Assembly (NCBI GenBank): GCA_045568635.1
Contig: JBJLAO010000002.1
Coordinates: forward strand, 186,001 to 250,000
Reading direction: 5' to 3'
DNA: 64,000 nucleotides
From: MedAcidi-G1 sp000817085
GTDB lineage: Bacteria > Actinomycetota > Acidimicrobiia > Acidimicrobiales > MedAcidi-G1
Below are positions 16,719 through 24,987 of the stretch, one piece after another. A program made the position numbers and the translations under genes. Within the stretch, counting starts at the first letter, position 1; every line of letters begins with the position of its first letter. Under the pieces are notes generated by a model. That model saw only the letters and a list, made by a program, of their open reading frames with translations, was not told where the DNA came from and did not search any database.

Positions 16719-18000
16719 TTCGAACTCCTCGCAGGCGGATCGAGTCTGCATGGCTTTCAAGTCCTTCAGTTACAGCAAAGTTAAATATGTGCGGACCGAG
16801 ACGATTTAAAGCTTTTTCAGAACTTGTGACAACGTGAATGTCTCGCATAAAATCTCTGACTGTTAGTGCGCCAGCAAATCTTGCAGTTCCAGCAGTCGGC
16901 AGTACATGACTTGGACCCGCTAAGTAATCTCCTAGAGAAGCAGGCGACCAGTTGCCACAAAAAATTGCTCCGGCGTTTGATACTTTCTTTGCCACCTCTG
17001 CTGCGTTAGTTGTCATGATTTGCAAGTGTTCCGGAGCAACTTCGTCTACTATTGCCACTGCCGAGTCCAGGTCATCTACTAGTGCACAATAGCCCCCAGT
17101 CTCGAAAGTTGACTTAATGTTTTCTCCTCTCGAAGAGTTCCTCACTAAATTTTCTAATTCATCTGAAACTTCAGCGGCAAAATTTTCATCTGTAGTTACC
17201 AGCCACGACTTGCCTCCAGGCCCGTGTTCTGCTTGAACTGCAAGATCCACAGCGACAAATTTTGCTGGTGCTGTTGAATCTGCAATCACCATTATCTCTG
17301 ATGGTCCAGCAAATGAAGCGGGAACTCCAACCCTTCCAACCACTTCTTGTTTGGCTAAAGAAACATAAATATTTCCTGGACCGACTATAACGTCGACAGG
17401 TTGTACAGATTCAGTTCCATAAGCGAGTGCTGCGATTGCTTGCGCTCCACCAATTGGATGAATGACATCTACTTTCGCAACAAAAGCTGCCGCTAAAGTA
17501 TCAATTGAAATTCCTTGACCGCCAGCCGGTGGCACAGTCACGACTACTCTTTCAACACCCGCAACTTTGGCAATTAGAGCGGTCATTAGCACAGTCGACG
17601 GATATGAGGCTAAACCTCCAGGCACGTAACAACCAGCACTGGCGACTGGTTTTTGAAAAGTTTCAATAGATAAGCCGTTATCGTCCAAGATTGTGTGTTC
17701 AGTTAATTGTGTTTCCTGGTAAGTCACAATTGCTTCAGCTGAAGCGTTAAGAGCGTCTCTAAATTCCTTAGAAATCGAATGGTATGCTTTTTCTACCTCT
17801 TTTTGATTTACTACCAAATCGTCAAGGACGATGCCATCGAATTTCTGCGTCAGATTACGTAATGCAGTATCCCCCAAATTTCTAACTTCGCTAATTATCT
17901 CTCGCACAGCCTCAATTGGGAGCTCATCAATCTCAGTTGAAGCAGGCATAAAGTCTTTCCACTCTGAACCTTTTCCCCTGAAATCGATTTGCTTAAGCAT
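16711..18000 (-). CDS. hisD: histidinol dehydrogenase
   Basis: A roughly 429-residue zinc enzyme that oxidises histidinol to histidine in two NAD steps. Signature segments include CYVPGGLASYPSTVLM, the family block around ALAYGTESVQPVDVIVGPGNIYV, AGPSEIMVIAD, EHGPGGKSWLVT, and PEHLQIMT near the C-terminus. It is the first gene of the his-trp train. The start is an ATG at 18000, preceded by an in-frame GTG at 18003; neither has a strong ribosome binding site. The divergent small gene leaves about 80 bases for the promoter. Confidence 0.96.
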   Translation of the reverse strand: MLKQIDFRGKGSEWKDFMPASTEIDELPIEAVREIISEVRNLGDTALRNLTQKFDGIVLDDLVVNQKEVEKAYHSISKEFRDALNASAEAIVTYQETQLTEHTILDDNGLSIETFQKPVASAGCYVPGGLASYPSTVLMTALIAKVAGVERVVVTVPPAGGQGISIDTLAAAFVAKVDVIHPIGGAQAIAALAYGTESVQPVDVIVGPGNIYVSLAKQEVVGRVGVPASFAGPSEIMVIADSTAPAKFVAVDLAVQAEHGPGGKSWLVTTDENFAAEVSDELENLVRNSSRGENIKSTFETGGYCALVDDLDSAVAIVDEVAPEHLQIMTTNAAEVAKKVSNAGAIFCGNWSPASLGDYLAGPSHVLPTAGTARFAGALTVRDFMRDIHVVTSSEKALNRLGPHIFNFAVTEGLESHADSIRLRGVRIE

Positions 18001-18083
18001 CACATAACGCTACCTGCTGGGCTGCAGTGATCGGTAACGATTTATCTTGTTGTAAATTTTCCCCATTTGAACCAAACTTATGG

Positions 18084-18278
18084 ATGCAAATAATTTCAAA
18101 GGCTGAACTGTCTTCGCTGAAAAGTCAACTTGAATCTTTACTTAATGCCTTAATAGAAATTAATGATAAGTCTTCTTCTGAAAATGAAATAGATGCAAGC
18201 AACAGGAACTTACTAGAGACTGAACGTCATCTTCGCGGCGCTTTAAGGGAATTGGAACATCTTTCAAAGAGCTTATAA
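18084..18278 (+). CDS. small predicted helical/coiled-coil protein of unknown function
   Basis: From the ATG at 18084 this is a 64-residue acidic helical protein beginning MQIISKAELSSLKSQLESLL, with a heptad-like ending RHLRGALRELEHLSKSL. A longer reading from 18027 adds 19 residues that look non-conserved. It is divergent from hisD and followed four bases later by a strong GC-rich hairpin block. I do not recognise a family. Composition and position support a real gene, but the evidence is thin. Confidence 0.5.
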   Translation: MQIISKAELSSLKSQLESLLNALIEINDKSSSENEIDASNRNLLETERHLRGALRELEHLSKSL

Positions 18279-18281
18279 AAA

Positions 18282-18307
18282 GCTCAGCGCCCCTAAGGGC
18301 GCTGAGC
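18282..18307 (-). terminator. strong hairpin, probable terminator of nth
   Basis: A perfect 11-bp stem (18282-18292 with 18297-18307) encloses a four-base loop. On the leftward strand it is followed by TTTTT, so it should terminate nth transcripts. On the rightward strand, after the small gene at 18084, there is no U-run. Confidence 0.75.
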
Positions 18308-18320
18308 AAGCGAGGCGGGT

Positions 18321-18362
18321 GGCGGGAACCCGATTCTCGCCAAACCGGGTTGCGGTACCCGG
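18321..18362 (+). other. two further GC-rich hairpins, candidate structured RNA element
   Basis: Next to the terminator are two more inverted repeats: 18321-18328 with 18334-18341 (8 bp, five-base loop) and 18345-18350 with 18357-18362 (6 bp, six-base loop). The first includes a G-U pair that exists only on the rightward strand. The whole block 18282-18362 is about 70% G+C against about 40% around it. Its function is unknown. Confidence 0.5.
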
Positions 18363-18409
18363 ATAACCAAAATTACACTCAATAAAAATTTATTTCCAAA
18401 TTGAAATTT

Positions 18410-19051
18410 TTAAATTTGCGAACTTACGCAAAAATCACTTAATGAACAATCTTCACATACAGGTTTCCTACTAGCGCAGACTCTCCTGCCATGTAGAATT
18501 AGTCTCAAGCTAAATAAACCTCTCTCAGATGCCGGAACCATTGGATTCAGTTCCATCTCAACTTTTACTGGATCTGTTTCTTCAGTAATACCAATACGCC
18601 TCGAGAGACGCCCGACATGAGTATCCACCGGCAAACCAGGCAAATCCAATGCGACACTCCTCACAACATTCGCTGTTTTTCTACCAACCCCTGGTAATTT
18701 TGTTAATTCTTCCATTGATGAAGGAACCTCTCCCTCATGATTGTCCACCAAAGCTTGAGCCATACCTAAAAGACTTTTAGTTTTATTAATATAAAATCCG
18801 GTTGATCTGACAATCTCTTGAACGCTTATTTCATTAGCTTCAGCCAAACTTGCGGCGTCAGGGTATTCATCAAAAAGTTTTGGAGTAACCATATTAACTC
18901 TTTTGTCTGTGCACTGGGCCGACAAGATTGTTGCCGCTAGTAATTCGAATGAATTCTTATGATCTAACTCACATTTGGCATCAGGATACTCAAAACCTAA
19001 CCTCTTATGAGCTTCTTGTGCTCGACCTTTAGGTGATCTTGGTCTTCCCAT
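18410..19051 (-). CDS. nth: endonuclease III
   Basis: This 213-residue DNA glycosylase/AP lyase removes oxidised pyrimidines. The helix-hairpin-helix LPGVGRKTANVV contains the catalytic lysine, and VDTHVGRLSRRIG holds the catalytic Asp. The C-terminal iron-sulfur cluster loop has Cys-x6-Cys-x2-Cys-x5-Cys in CASRKPVCEDCSLSDFC. I use the ATG at 19051; a TTG at 19057 is also in frame. It is divergent from mshD. Confidence 0.96.
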   Translation of the reverse strand: MGRPRSPKGRAQEAHKRLGFEYPDAKCELDHKNSFELLAATILSAQCTDKRVNMVTPKLFDEYPDAASLAEANEISVQEIVRSTGFYINKTKSLLGMAQALVDNHEGEVPSSMEELTKLPGVGRKTANVVRSVALDLPGLPVDTHVGRLSRRIGITEETDPVKVEMELNPMVPASERGLFSLRLILHGRRVCASRKPVCEDCSLSDFCVSSQI

Positions 19052-19097
19052 AATCAAACCGTATCGTCTTTCATTCTCTCCAGTAGCATTCTGAGTA

Positions 19098-19862
19098 ATG
19101 GAACAATTACTTGTTTCCGACGGAACTGATAATGCAACTTTGACAAAAAAGAACGTCGGGGAGACTGAAAAACGAAATGATACTTGGCTTCTTGAACTAA
19201 AGATTCATGAAAGCAACGAAGAACGGTCCCGCCGAATGCTGGAAGCCGCCGCACACACCGTTTCGATTTCGGGGGGCGGAAACATCGAATACTGGATAGA
19301 AAATATCAGTGAAGAGGATAACGCTGTGCCGGTCGCTGCAGGTTATTCGCCTTTTCGCGATCTAAGAATTCTCTCAAGAGGTCTCCCCGCTTTACCAGCA
19401 GAAATAGAAACACGCGGATTTACCAAAAGTGATCCTGATGAAATTATAAGAATAAACAATGCTGCTTTTGATTGGCACCCTGAACAAAGCGGAATGACAA
19501 TAGAAAGCTTGACAGAAACACAATCTGAAGCCTGGTATGCAGATGAGGATTTTCGTATCCTCGAGACAAATAATGAACTTAGAGGTTTTTGCTGGATGAA
19601 AATTCACGTACCTACTAACTCAACACTCAAAAAAGGTGAAATATACGTAATTGCAATTGACCCATCTTTTCAGGGACAAGGACTTGGTCGGCAACTAGCT
19701 TTATCAGGATTGGAATGGCTGTCCAAGAAAAAAATACGAGAAGTATTCCTATACGTTGAATCCGACAACTATCCTGCACTGAAAACTTATGATTCTCTCG
19801 GTTTTGAACATATTTCTACAAATCGTTGCTTTCAACGAATGATTCGTCAAGATAACTCGTAA
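19098..19862 (+). CDS. mshD: mycothiol synthase (GNAT acetyltransferase)
   Basis: A 254-residue double-GNAT protein. The C-terminal half carries the MshD signature NNAAFDWHPEQSGMT, then GEIYVIAIDPSFQGQGLGRQLAL (acetyl-CoA loop) and VFLYVESDNYPALKTYDSLGFEH. MshD acetylates Cys-GlcN-Ins in the last step of mycothiol synthesis. The N-terminal GNAT half is degenerate, as in the family, and the protein is shorter than the usual approximately 300 residues. Mycothiol is restricted to Actinobacteria, so this gene is the best taxonomic marker of the left half. No other msh gene is in the window. Confidence 0.88.
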   Translation: MEQLLVSDGTDNATLTKKNVGETEKRNDTWLLELKIHESNEERSRRMLEAAAHTVSISGGGNIEYWIENISEEDNAVPVAAGYSPFRDLRILSRGLPALPAEIETRGFTKSDPDEIIRINNAAFDWHPEQSGMTIESLTETQSEAWYADEDFRILETNNELRGFCWMKIHVPTNSTLKKGEIYVIAIDPSFQGQGLGRQLALSGLEWLSKKKIREVFLYVESDNYPALKTYDSLGFEHISTNRCFQRMIRQDNS

Positions 19863-19917
19863 AAACCTAAATATTTTTCTTAATAGAATTTTTAGAATTC
19901 AGAAATGAGGATAAAAA

Positions 19918-20250
19918 TTGCAGACTCGACGTTGGATAAACACGAATCAAACCCAAACGCTTGTTCTTGGAAACGTACTGCTCTACATGGAAGGTGTGTT
20001 CAACATTGCGCGAGGAACCTTTTTAGCTTTAATAGGAGCCGGAATGCTCTTAGCAGGCTATGGGATAGCAAATGACAAAAAAATTGCTTGGAAACTAGGG
20101 GTAATGACCTCTCTTCTTTCAATAGCTATGCGACTAACCTCTCAAAGCATCGGGTTTGATACAATTTTTTCTCTCGTCTTTCCTGTAGTTCTCTTTTCTC
20201 TCCTCTTACACCCACTCAGTCGCGACTACCAGAAAATCTGGTTCAGTTAG
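19918..20250 (+). CDS. small integral membrane protein of unknown function
   Basis: This 110-residue protein starts at a TTG with GAGG five to six bases upstream. It has about three hydrophobic segments, near residues 29-47, 59-77 and 81-98, and a basic, polar first 15 residues. I do not recognise a family. It lies between mshD and menG and abuts the menG start directly, so it is probably co-transcribed with menG. Confidence 0.65.
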   Translation: MQTRRWINTNQTQTLVLGNVLLYMEGVFNIARGTFLALIGAGMLLAGYGIANDKKIAWKLGVMTSLLSIAMRLTSQSIGFDTIFSLVFPVVLFSLLLHPLSRDYQKIWFS

Positions 20251-20958
20251 ATGAAACCTTCAAAGAAAGAGACGCCTCTCCCAACTTTTTCGGAAAAGGA
20301 AATGACTGTAAGAAAAATGTTCGATCGAATCGCCCCGCGATACGACTTACTAAATCGAATCATTACCTTTGGTCTAGATATCAAATGGCGTAAAAAAACT
20401 GTCAAATTTATACATACCCATCCAGGAAGCCGAGTCCTCGATGTTGCATGTGGTACAGGTGATTTATGCGACTCATTGCGTAAGGCTGGAGCGAATCCCA
20501 TTGGAATGGATTATTCGCGAGGAATGTTGGGATCATTTAATACAAAAGCACCACTGATTAATGGTGACGCTTTAAAAATACCAATACGCGATTCCTCTAT
20601 AGACGGAATTACATGCGGATTCGCACTTAGAAACTTTCTAGACATAAACCCATTTCTTAAGGAAGCTGCGAGGATATTGAAGCCAGGCACGCACTTAGCA
20701 ATTCTTGAAGTAGACGAACCAAAGAATCGTTTTATAAAAGCAGGACATTCTTTTTACTTCAAAAAAATAGTGCCTTTCATTGGTGGGGTCTTCTCTGACA
20801 AAACCGCTTATAGCTACCTTCCACGTTCTGTCGTATATTTACCGGAAGAGAAAAAAATTGTCGAAATGATAGAACAGTCTGGATTCAGCAATGTTAAAAA
20901 GTTCAAACTTACTGGCGGGATAGCCCAACTTCTCATTGCAGAAAAACAAAAAGATTAG
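20251..20958 (+). CDS. menG: demethylmenaquinone methyltransferase
   Basis: A 235-residue class I SAM methyltransferase of the UbiE/MenG family. It has VRKMFDRIAPRYDLLNRIITFGLDIKWRKK near residues 24-53, motif I VLDVACGTGDL, and NGDALKIPIRDSSIDGITCGFALRNF. These are diagnostic for the enzyme that methylates demethylmenaquinone. Ubiquinone-type use is less likely because the convergent neighbour is menA. The 3' end overlaps the end of menA by four bases. Confidence 0.93.
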   Translation: MKPSKKETPLPTFSEKEMTVRKMFDRIAPRYDLLNRIITFGLDIKWRKKTVKFIHTHPGSRVLDVACGTGDLCDSLRKAGANPIGMDYSRGMLGSFNTKAPLINGDALKIPIRDSSIDGITCGFALRNFLDINPFLKEAARILKPGTHLAILEVDEPKNRFIKAGHSFYFKKIVPFIGGVFSDKTAYSYLPRSVVYLPEEKKIVEMIEQSGFSNVKKFKLTGGIAQLLIAEKQKD

Positions 20959-21821
20959 GAAGAAATAAGAAGACCTAATGTCAGTAAAACACCTAGTGAA
21001 ATTTGTAAAATACTCACAACTTTCAGTGCATTGTTCCAACTTATGGCGTCATTTGCTTCATAGACAATCTTGATGCTCCTATAGACAAAAGGAGTGGCAG
21101 CTAGGACTAGAAAGACCCAAGTATGCCAGAAGGAAAGCACCAAACTTATGAAGAAACTTAAAATAACCATCCAAGTAAACAAGTTTCGATTTGCAGCTTC
21201 CCCCATCAAAACAGAAAGAGTTCGTTTTCCAACTTTCTTGTCATTTTCATAATCACGCAAATTATTTACAGTCAAAAGTGCGCAAGATAAAAGCCCGGCG
21301 ACACAACTTAAAAGAAAAACTTGAATCGAGATTCTTTCCAATTGAACGAAGAAACTTCCATTTGTTGCTATTAGTCCAAAGAAGATGAAAACTGACAACT
21401 CCCCTAGCGCCCTATAACCGTAGGGGTTCGATCCACCCGTATAAAACCATGCACCGAAAATACAAGCAAGGCCAATAGGGATCAACCAAAGCGTTGTAAG
21501 CAATGACAGGTATAAACCTGATAAAGCAGCGACAAAGAACATAAACATCGCTGCTTTAAGTACTTGAGAGGCTCGGGCTAGATCTCCACCCACCAGCCGA
21601 GTGGGACCTATACGCATGGGACCATCGCTACCTCTTACACCATCTGAGTAATCATTTGCATAGTTAACACCCACTTGCAAAGCAAGAGCAATGATTAAAC
21701 ATAAACTAGCTGAAAGAAAAGAAAATTTTTCTGTAGATGCCGCAGCGGTGCCTAGCACAACTGGCAATACCGCCGCAGGTAAAGTCTTCGGGCGTGCACC
21801 TAGAATCCATTTATTGGACAT
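20955..21821 (-). CDS. menA: 1,4-dihydroxy-2-naphthoate polyprenyltransferase
   Basis: This 288-residue UbiA-fold membrane enzyme attaches the isoprenoid tail in menaquinone synthesis. It starts WILGARPKTLPAAVLPVVLG, has the first Asp-rich motif in NYANDYSDGVRGSD and the second in LLTVNNLRDYENDKKVGKRTLSV, and about eight to nine membrane segments. MenA rather than UbiA is supported by the RPKTLPA start and the NxxxDxxxD-type motif. It is convergent with menG; the other men genes are not in the window. Confidence 0.94.
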   Translation of the reverse strand: MSNKWILGARPKTLPAAVLPVVLGTAAASTEKFSFLSASLCLIIALALQVGVNYANDYSDGVRGSDGPMRIGPTRLVGGDLARASQVLKAAMFMFFVAALSGLYLSLLTTLWLIPIGLACIFGAWFYTGGSNPYGYRALGELSVFIFFGLIATNGSFFVQLERISIQVFLLSCVAGLLSCALLTVNNLRDYENDKKVGKRTLSVLMGEAANRNLFTWMVILSFFISLVLSFWHTWVFLVLAATPFVYRSIKIVYEANDAISWNNALKVVSILQISLGVLLTLGLLISS

Positions 21822-21844
21822 TCTTATTTATTGCTTTCTATTAC

Positions 21845-23044
21845 TTAAGAAGCTTTTTCTAAAATATGGATGCCACAAGAAGAACCGAGGCCGATCACAT
21901 GAGCTAACCCAACTTTAGCTCCTTCAACTTGCCTATCTCCAGCCTCTCCTCTTAGATGAGTAGTAACTTCAAATACATTTGCAACTCCAGTTGCCCCTAT
22001 TGGGTGACCTTTCGAAATTAACCCACCAGAAACATTCACAGGCATACTTCCATCTCTAAAAGGCTTACCAGAATCAATAAAATCTCCCGCTCCACCAGGC
22101 TCGCATAATCCTAGATTGTCATAGTGGATCAATTCAGCCGTAGCAAAGCAGTCATGCAACTCAACCAAATCTAAATCTTCCGGACCCAATCCGGCCATTT
22201 CATAAGCCTGTGCTGCTGCATTTTTTGTGAGGGTGTTAACGTCAGGCTGAACTTGTCCGCTTTCTATATAAGGATCGGATGTTAATACAGACGCCGAAAT
22301 TTTTACTGCCCTTTTTTGAGTTTCTGAAGGCAAGGATCGAAGTTTTTCTTCAGAAACAAGTATCACTGCAGCAGCGCCATCGCCCGTAGGGCAGCACATC
22401 AAGAGGGTATTTGGGTAGCTTTGCACTGGTGCACTCATAACTTCTTCCATCGAAAACTCTTTTTGATACTGCGCCAGAGGATTAAGAGTTGAGTGTTTGT
22501 GATTTTTATAAGCAACTCGTGCAAATTGTTCGAAACCAACTCCATCATTTTCATAGGCATACTGCATACCTGCTTGAGCAAACACGCCAGGCATTGTCTC
22601 TGTTCCTAAAAATCCATCTACCCCCATAACGGCGCCATAACGACCAGAGGGTTCAAATATATTGCGTTCCGACTTTGTCGCACCTGACAACAAGCCCATT
22701 TTCCCCATTTGCTCTACACCTATAGCGATTCCCATATCTGCCTCTCCAGCTTTTATAGAAAGATAGACAGTACGAATTGCTGTAGCTCCTGTAGCGCAAG
22801 CATTTGAAACGTTGTAAACAGGAATACCCGTTTGACCAATCTGCTTTTGAATTCGCTGCCCCATGCTAGTGCTTGCTTGAAAAAGTGTCCCTGCAGCCAA
22901 AACATCCATATCGTGAATCGAAACACCAGCATCTACCATTGCTTCCAGACTCGCCGTGGATGCTAAATCGACAGAATCCTGATCCTCATAGCGGGCAAAC
23001 TTCGTCATGCTTGCACCAATTATCCAAATTGAATCATCACTCAT
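21845..23044 (-). CDS. thiolase-family protein (SCP2-type lipid-transfer/acyl-CoA thiolase)
   Basis: This 399-residue thiolase-fold protein has the active cysteine in NVSNACATGATAI, the histidine motif GGLISKGHPIGATGVA and the ending GLGSSCGIHIL. It lacks features of the classic acetoacetyl-CoA thiolases and matches the SCP2/lipid-transfer thiolase group used for branched or steroid acyl-CoA cleavage or condensation. The next gene upstream encodes a Zn-ribbon/OB-fold (DUF35) protein, a standard obligate partner of these thiolases. The substrate is unknown. Confidence 0.88.
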   Translation of the reverse strand: MSDDSIWIIGASMTKFARYEDQDSVDLASTASLEAMVDAGVSIHDMDVLAAGTLFQASTSMGQRIQKQIGQTGIPVYNVSNACATGATAIRTVYLSIKAGEADMGIAIGVEQMGKMGLLSGATKSERNIFEPSGRYGAVMGVDGFLGTETMPGVFAQAGMQYAYENDGVGFEQFARVAYKNHKHSTLNPLAQYQKEFSMEEVMSAPVQSYPNTLLMCCPTGDGAAAVILVSEEKLRSLPSETQKRAVKISASVLTSDPYIESGQVQPDVNTLTKNAAAQAYEMAGLGPEDLDLVELHDCFATAELIHYDNLGLCEPGGAGDFIDSGKPFRDGSMPVNVSGGLISKGHPIGATGVANVFEVTTHLRGEAGDRQVEGAKVGLAHVIGLGSSCGIHILEKAS

Positions 23045-23071
23045 TTTATTATCTCTTTTCAGTCTTCTTTT

Positions 23072-23464
23072 TTAAATAGGCTCGTAACCAAACGCTATGC
23101 ACTCTTTCCCATCATCATCGGTCCCACACGGATAAGTTGTAAGAATTAAGTTCATACCCAATTCAACATCCATTGGATCTTTGAGGCCGACTACATTCGA
23201 GCGAACCGTAGTTCCATCTTCTGTTAGTACTATCGCCGACACAAATGGTACGGGAACAGAAGGAGCTGCCCTGTGCACGATACTGAAAGATGTCAAAACG
23301 CCTTCATTTGAAATGCGCCGTCTGACAAAATCCGTAGCGCCGCAGGAGGCACATGCATTTCGTCTATCAAAGAACCTGGCAGAGCAGCTAGTGCATTCAT
23401 TTACTTCCAAATAAGGAGACTCGTCTAATATCAAGTAATCCACAATAGAAACTTGCTTACTCAT
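23072..23464 (-). CDS. Zn-ribbon OB-fold (DUF35) partner of the thiolase
   Basis: A 130-residue protein with an N-terminal rubredoxin-like zinc ribbon (CTSCSARFFDRRNACASCG, two Cys-x2-Cys pairs) followed by an OB fold (VLTSFSIVHRAAPSVPVPFVSAIVLTEDG). The family forms complexes with thiolase-like enzymes and helps bind acyl-CoA. The ATG at 23464 has AGGTGG eight bases upstream; a GTG at 23476 is the alternative. It directly precedes the thiolase gene with a 27-base gap, which supports a two-gene unit. Confidence 0.9.
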   Translation of the reverse strand: MSKQVSIVDYLILDESPYLEVNECTSCSARFFDRRNACASCGATDFVRRRISNEGVLTSFSIVHRAAPSVPVPFVSAIVLTEDGTTVRSNVVGLKDPMDVELGMNLILTTYPCGTDDDGKECIAFGYEPI

Positions 23465-23525
23465 TTCAGAAACCACCTAGCCATTTTTTCTCGTTATTCA
23501 TTAATCACGATCATATCGAAGATAA

Positions 23526-24221
23526 CTAGAATTTTTCACAGCGGAAATCTCCAACACCCCGATGCACTACCTCATTCAAAGGCCTTCGTTTACGTTTTTG
23601 CGAACGTCCAAGTGTTACTTTTTGTGTATCGGGATAACCCATAATCAATACTCCCAACGCTTCATAGCTTTCGGGAATTGAAAAATGTTCTTTTATTCTT
23701 TCCTCTCTATCGAATAAACCTATAAAACAGGTCTCTAACTCCACTTCAATAGCTAACAATTGAAGTGCCATTGTGGCGAATGCCGCATCAGTCAGCCAGT
23801 AAGGAACTTTCCAATCTTTTTTATCTCCACCAAGATTCGTATAGCTCTTATCATTCTCTTTATACCTATCGGTATAGAGAGAGGGAACACCAAAGGGAAT
23901 TATCAAGGCAGGAGCTTTGAACAGGCCAGGAAAGGAAAAACCGCTTCTATCTTTCTCAGAAAATGAAACTCCCCAAAAATCATCAATTAAAGACTTTTCG
24001 TCAAGTAAAAGAAATTCGACTCCTTGAGAATTGCCGGCTGTTGGCGTTCTACGTGCTTTATCAATTAAATCAAGGACAAGACCTTCAGGGGGTTCACGGT
24101 CGATAAAGGAGCGACAAGATCTCCTCTTACTCAAGGTCGCTGAGACCGAATTATCTGTTATTTGATTTGAACTGTTAGACCAACTTTTCGAGGTCTTCAG
24201 CCATCGCCCAACCGTACGCAA
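23526..24221 (-). CDS. nitroreductase-family protein
   Basis: A protein of up to 231 residues with the FMN-dependent nitroreductase fold. RRSCRSFIDREPPEGLVLDLIDKARRTPTAGNSQG gives the FMN-binding start. VPYWLTDAAFATMALQLLAIEVELETCFIGLFD is the core, and ALGVLIMGYPD the typical late strand. The substrate is unknown. The chosen TTG at 24221 has GGAG nine bases upstream but overlaps the preceding gene by 47 bases; a TTG nearer the first motif is also possible. The C-terminal RSQKRKRRPL stretch is basic. Confidence 0.85.
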   Translation of the reverse strand: MRTVGRWLKTSKSWSNSSNQITDNSVSATLSKRRSCRSFIDREPPEGLVLDLIDKARRTPTAGNSQGVEFLLLDEKSLIDDFWGVSFSEKDRSGFSFPGLFKAPALIIPFGVPSLYTDRYKENDKSYTNLGGDKKDWKVPYWLTDAAFATMALQLLAIEVELETCFIGLFDREERIKEHFSIPESYEALGVLIMGYPDTQKVTLGRSQKRKRRPLNEVVHRGVGDFRCEKF

Positions 24222-24843
24222 TTAAAACATCTCCACGCTTCAAGTTAAGTGGTTTGAAAAAGGCAGCAACATCAGGATCTATCTTTTCAGGCTTAAGACT
24301 CTCGTGATCGATAACGCAAGCCATTTCTTCAGATCCTTTTGCAATAAATTTGTGCTCATCATAAGAGAGAGAAGACATTCCGTAACGCTTCACAAGTCTC
24401 TTACCCCAAGCGCGATCTTCGCCAGTCTCTTTTACATTAGGATCAGGCGCTACTCCAGTTAAAGACTTAAAAGCTTCGAAGCCAGAAGGATCATTCAATC
24501 TTGCTCCCATGACAACATCTTCGTCTGGGAAAGCTAGGACTGCACGACGGAGATGTTCAGTAACAATTGCTTTTAAGAGTGTGTCTCGTTTGCTCGTCCT
24601 ACTTATCGAGGAAAGACCTATTATCACACTAGGAGTTCCACCAATTCTCTCAAGTGTAAAAAAGGAAAAACCTTTCAAATGACCATTTTCACGTGTGGTT
24701 GTGCACAACACCCATTCTTCAGTTTGTTTTGAAATTAATCCTATTCCAAAAGAATTTGGACCTTCGGCGCAAAGTTCCGCCATCTCTTCAAGTTCAGCAT
24801 CACCTAGCATGCTGCAATCTTTTGTTTCGACCTCTATAGTCAC
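24175..24843 (-). CDS. unknown protein, possibly GNAT-like
   Basis: A 222-residue protein from a GTG at 24843; a TTG at 24852 is also possible. I do not recognise the family. It shows alternating strands and helices such as SFGIGLISKQTEEWVLCTTT, LKGFSFFTLERIGGTPSVIIGLSSISR and LLKAIVTEHLRRAVLAFPDEDVVMGARL, which would fit a GNAT-type fold. A clear acetyl-CoA loop (Q/R-x-x-G-x-G/A) is not visible. It follows dnaE after a hairpin-rich gap and precedes the nitroreductase gene. Function cannot be assigned. Confidence 0.7.
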   Translation of the reverse strand: MTIEVETKDCSMLGDAELEEMAELCAEGPNSFGIGLISKQTEEWVLCTTTRENGHLKGFSFFTLERIGGTPSVIIGLSSISRTSKRDTLLKAIVTEHLRRAVLAFPDEDVVMGARLNDPSGFEAFKSLTGVAPDPNVKETGEDRAWGKRLVKRYGMSSLSYDEHKFIAKGSEEMACVIDHESLKPEKIDPDVAAFFKPLNLKRGDVLIAYGWAMAEDLEKLV

Positions 24844-24890
24844 CGAAACCAAGCCCCCGTTTCAAATAAATAGTCTCTAAAAACAAGTAA

Positions 24891-24951
24891 ACCTGCCGAA
24901 GATTTCTAATATCAGCAGGTCATTCATCCTGCCGGATACTAAGCAGTATCC
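24891..24951 (-). terminator. hairpin cluster after dnaE, terminator or attenuator-like
   Basis: On the leftward strand GGATACT (24951-24945) pairs with AGTATCC across a four-base loop. Then GCAGG, CCTGC and GCAGG segments follow. The last two form a six-base stem (24920-24915 with 24896-24891) followed by TTTACTTGTTTTT. The first GCAGG could compete for the same CCTGC. Confidence 0.55.
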
Positions 24952-24987
24952 CAACCCCAACTAGTTACTTCTTGCAACTCTTAGAAA

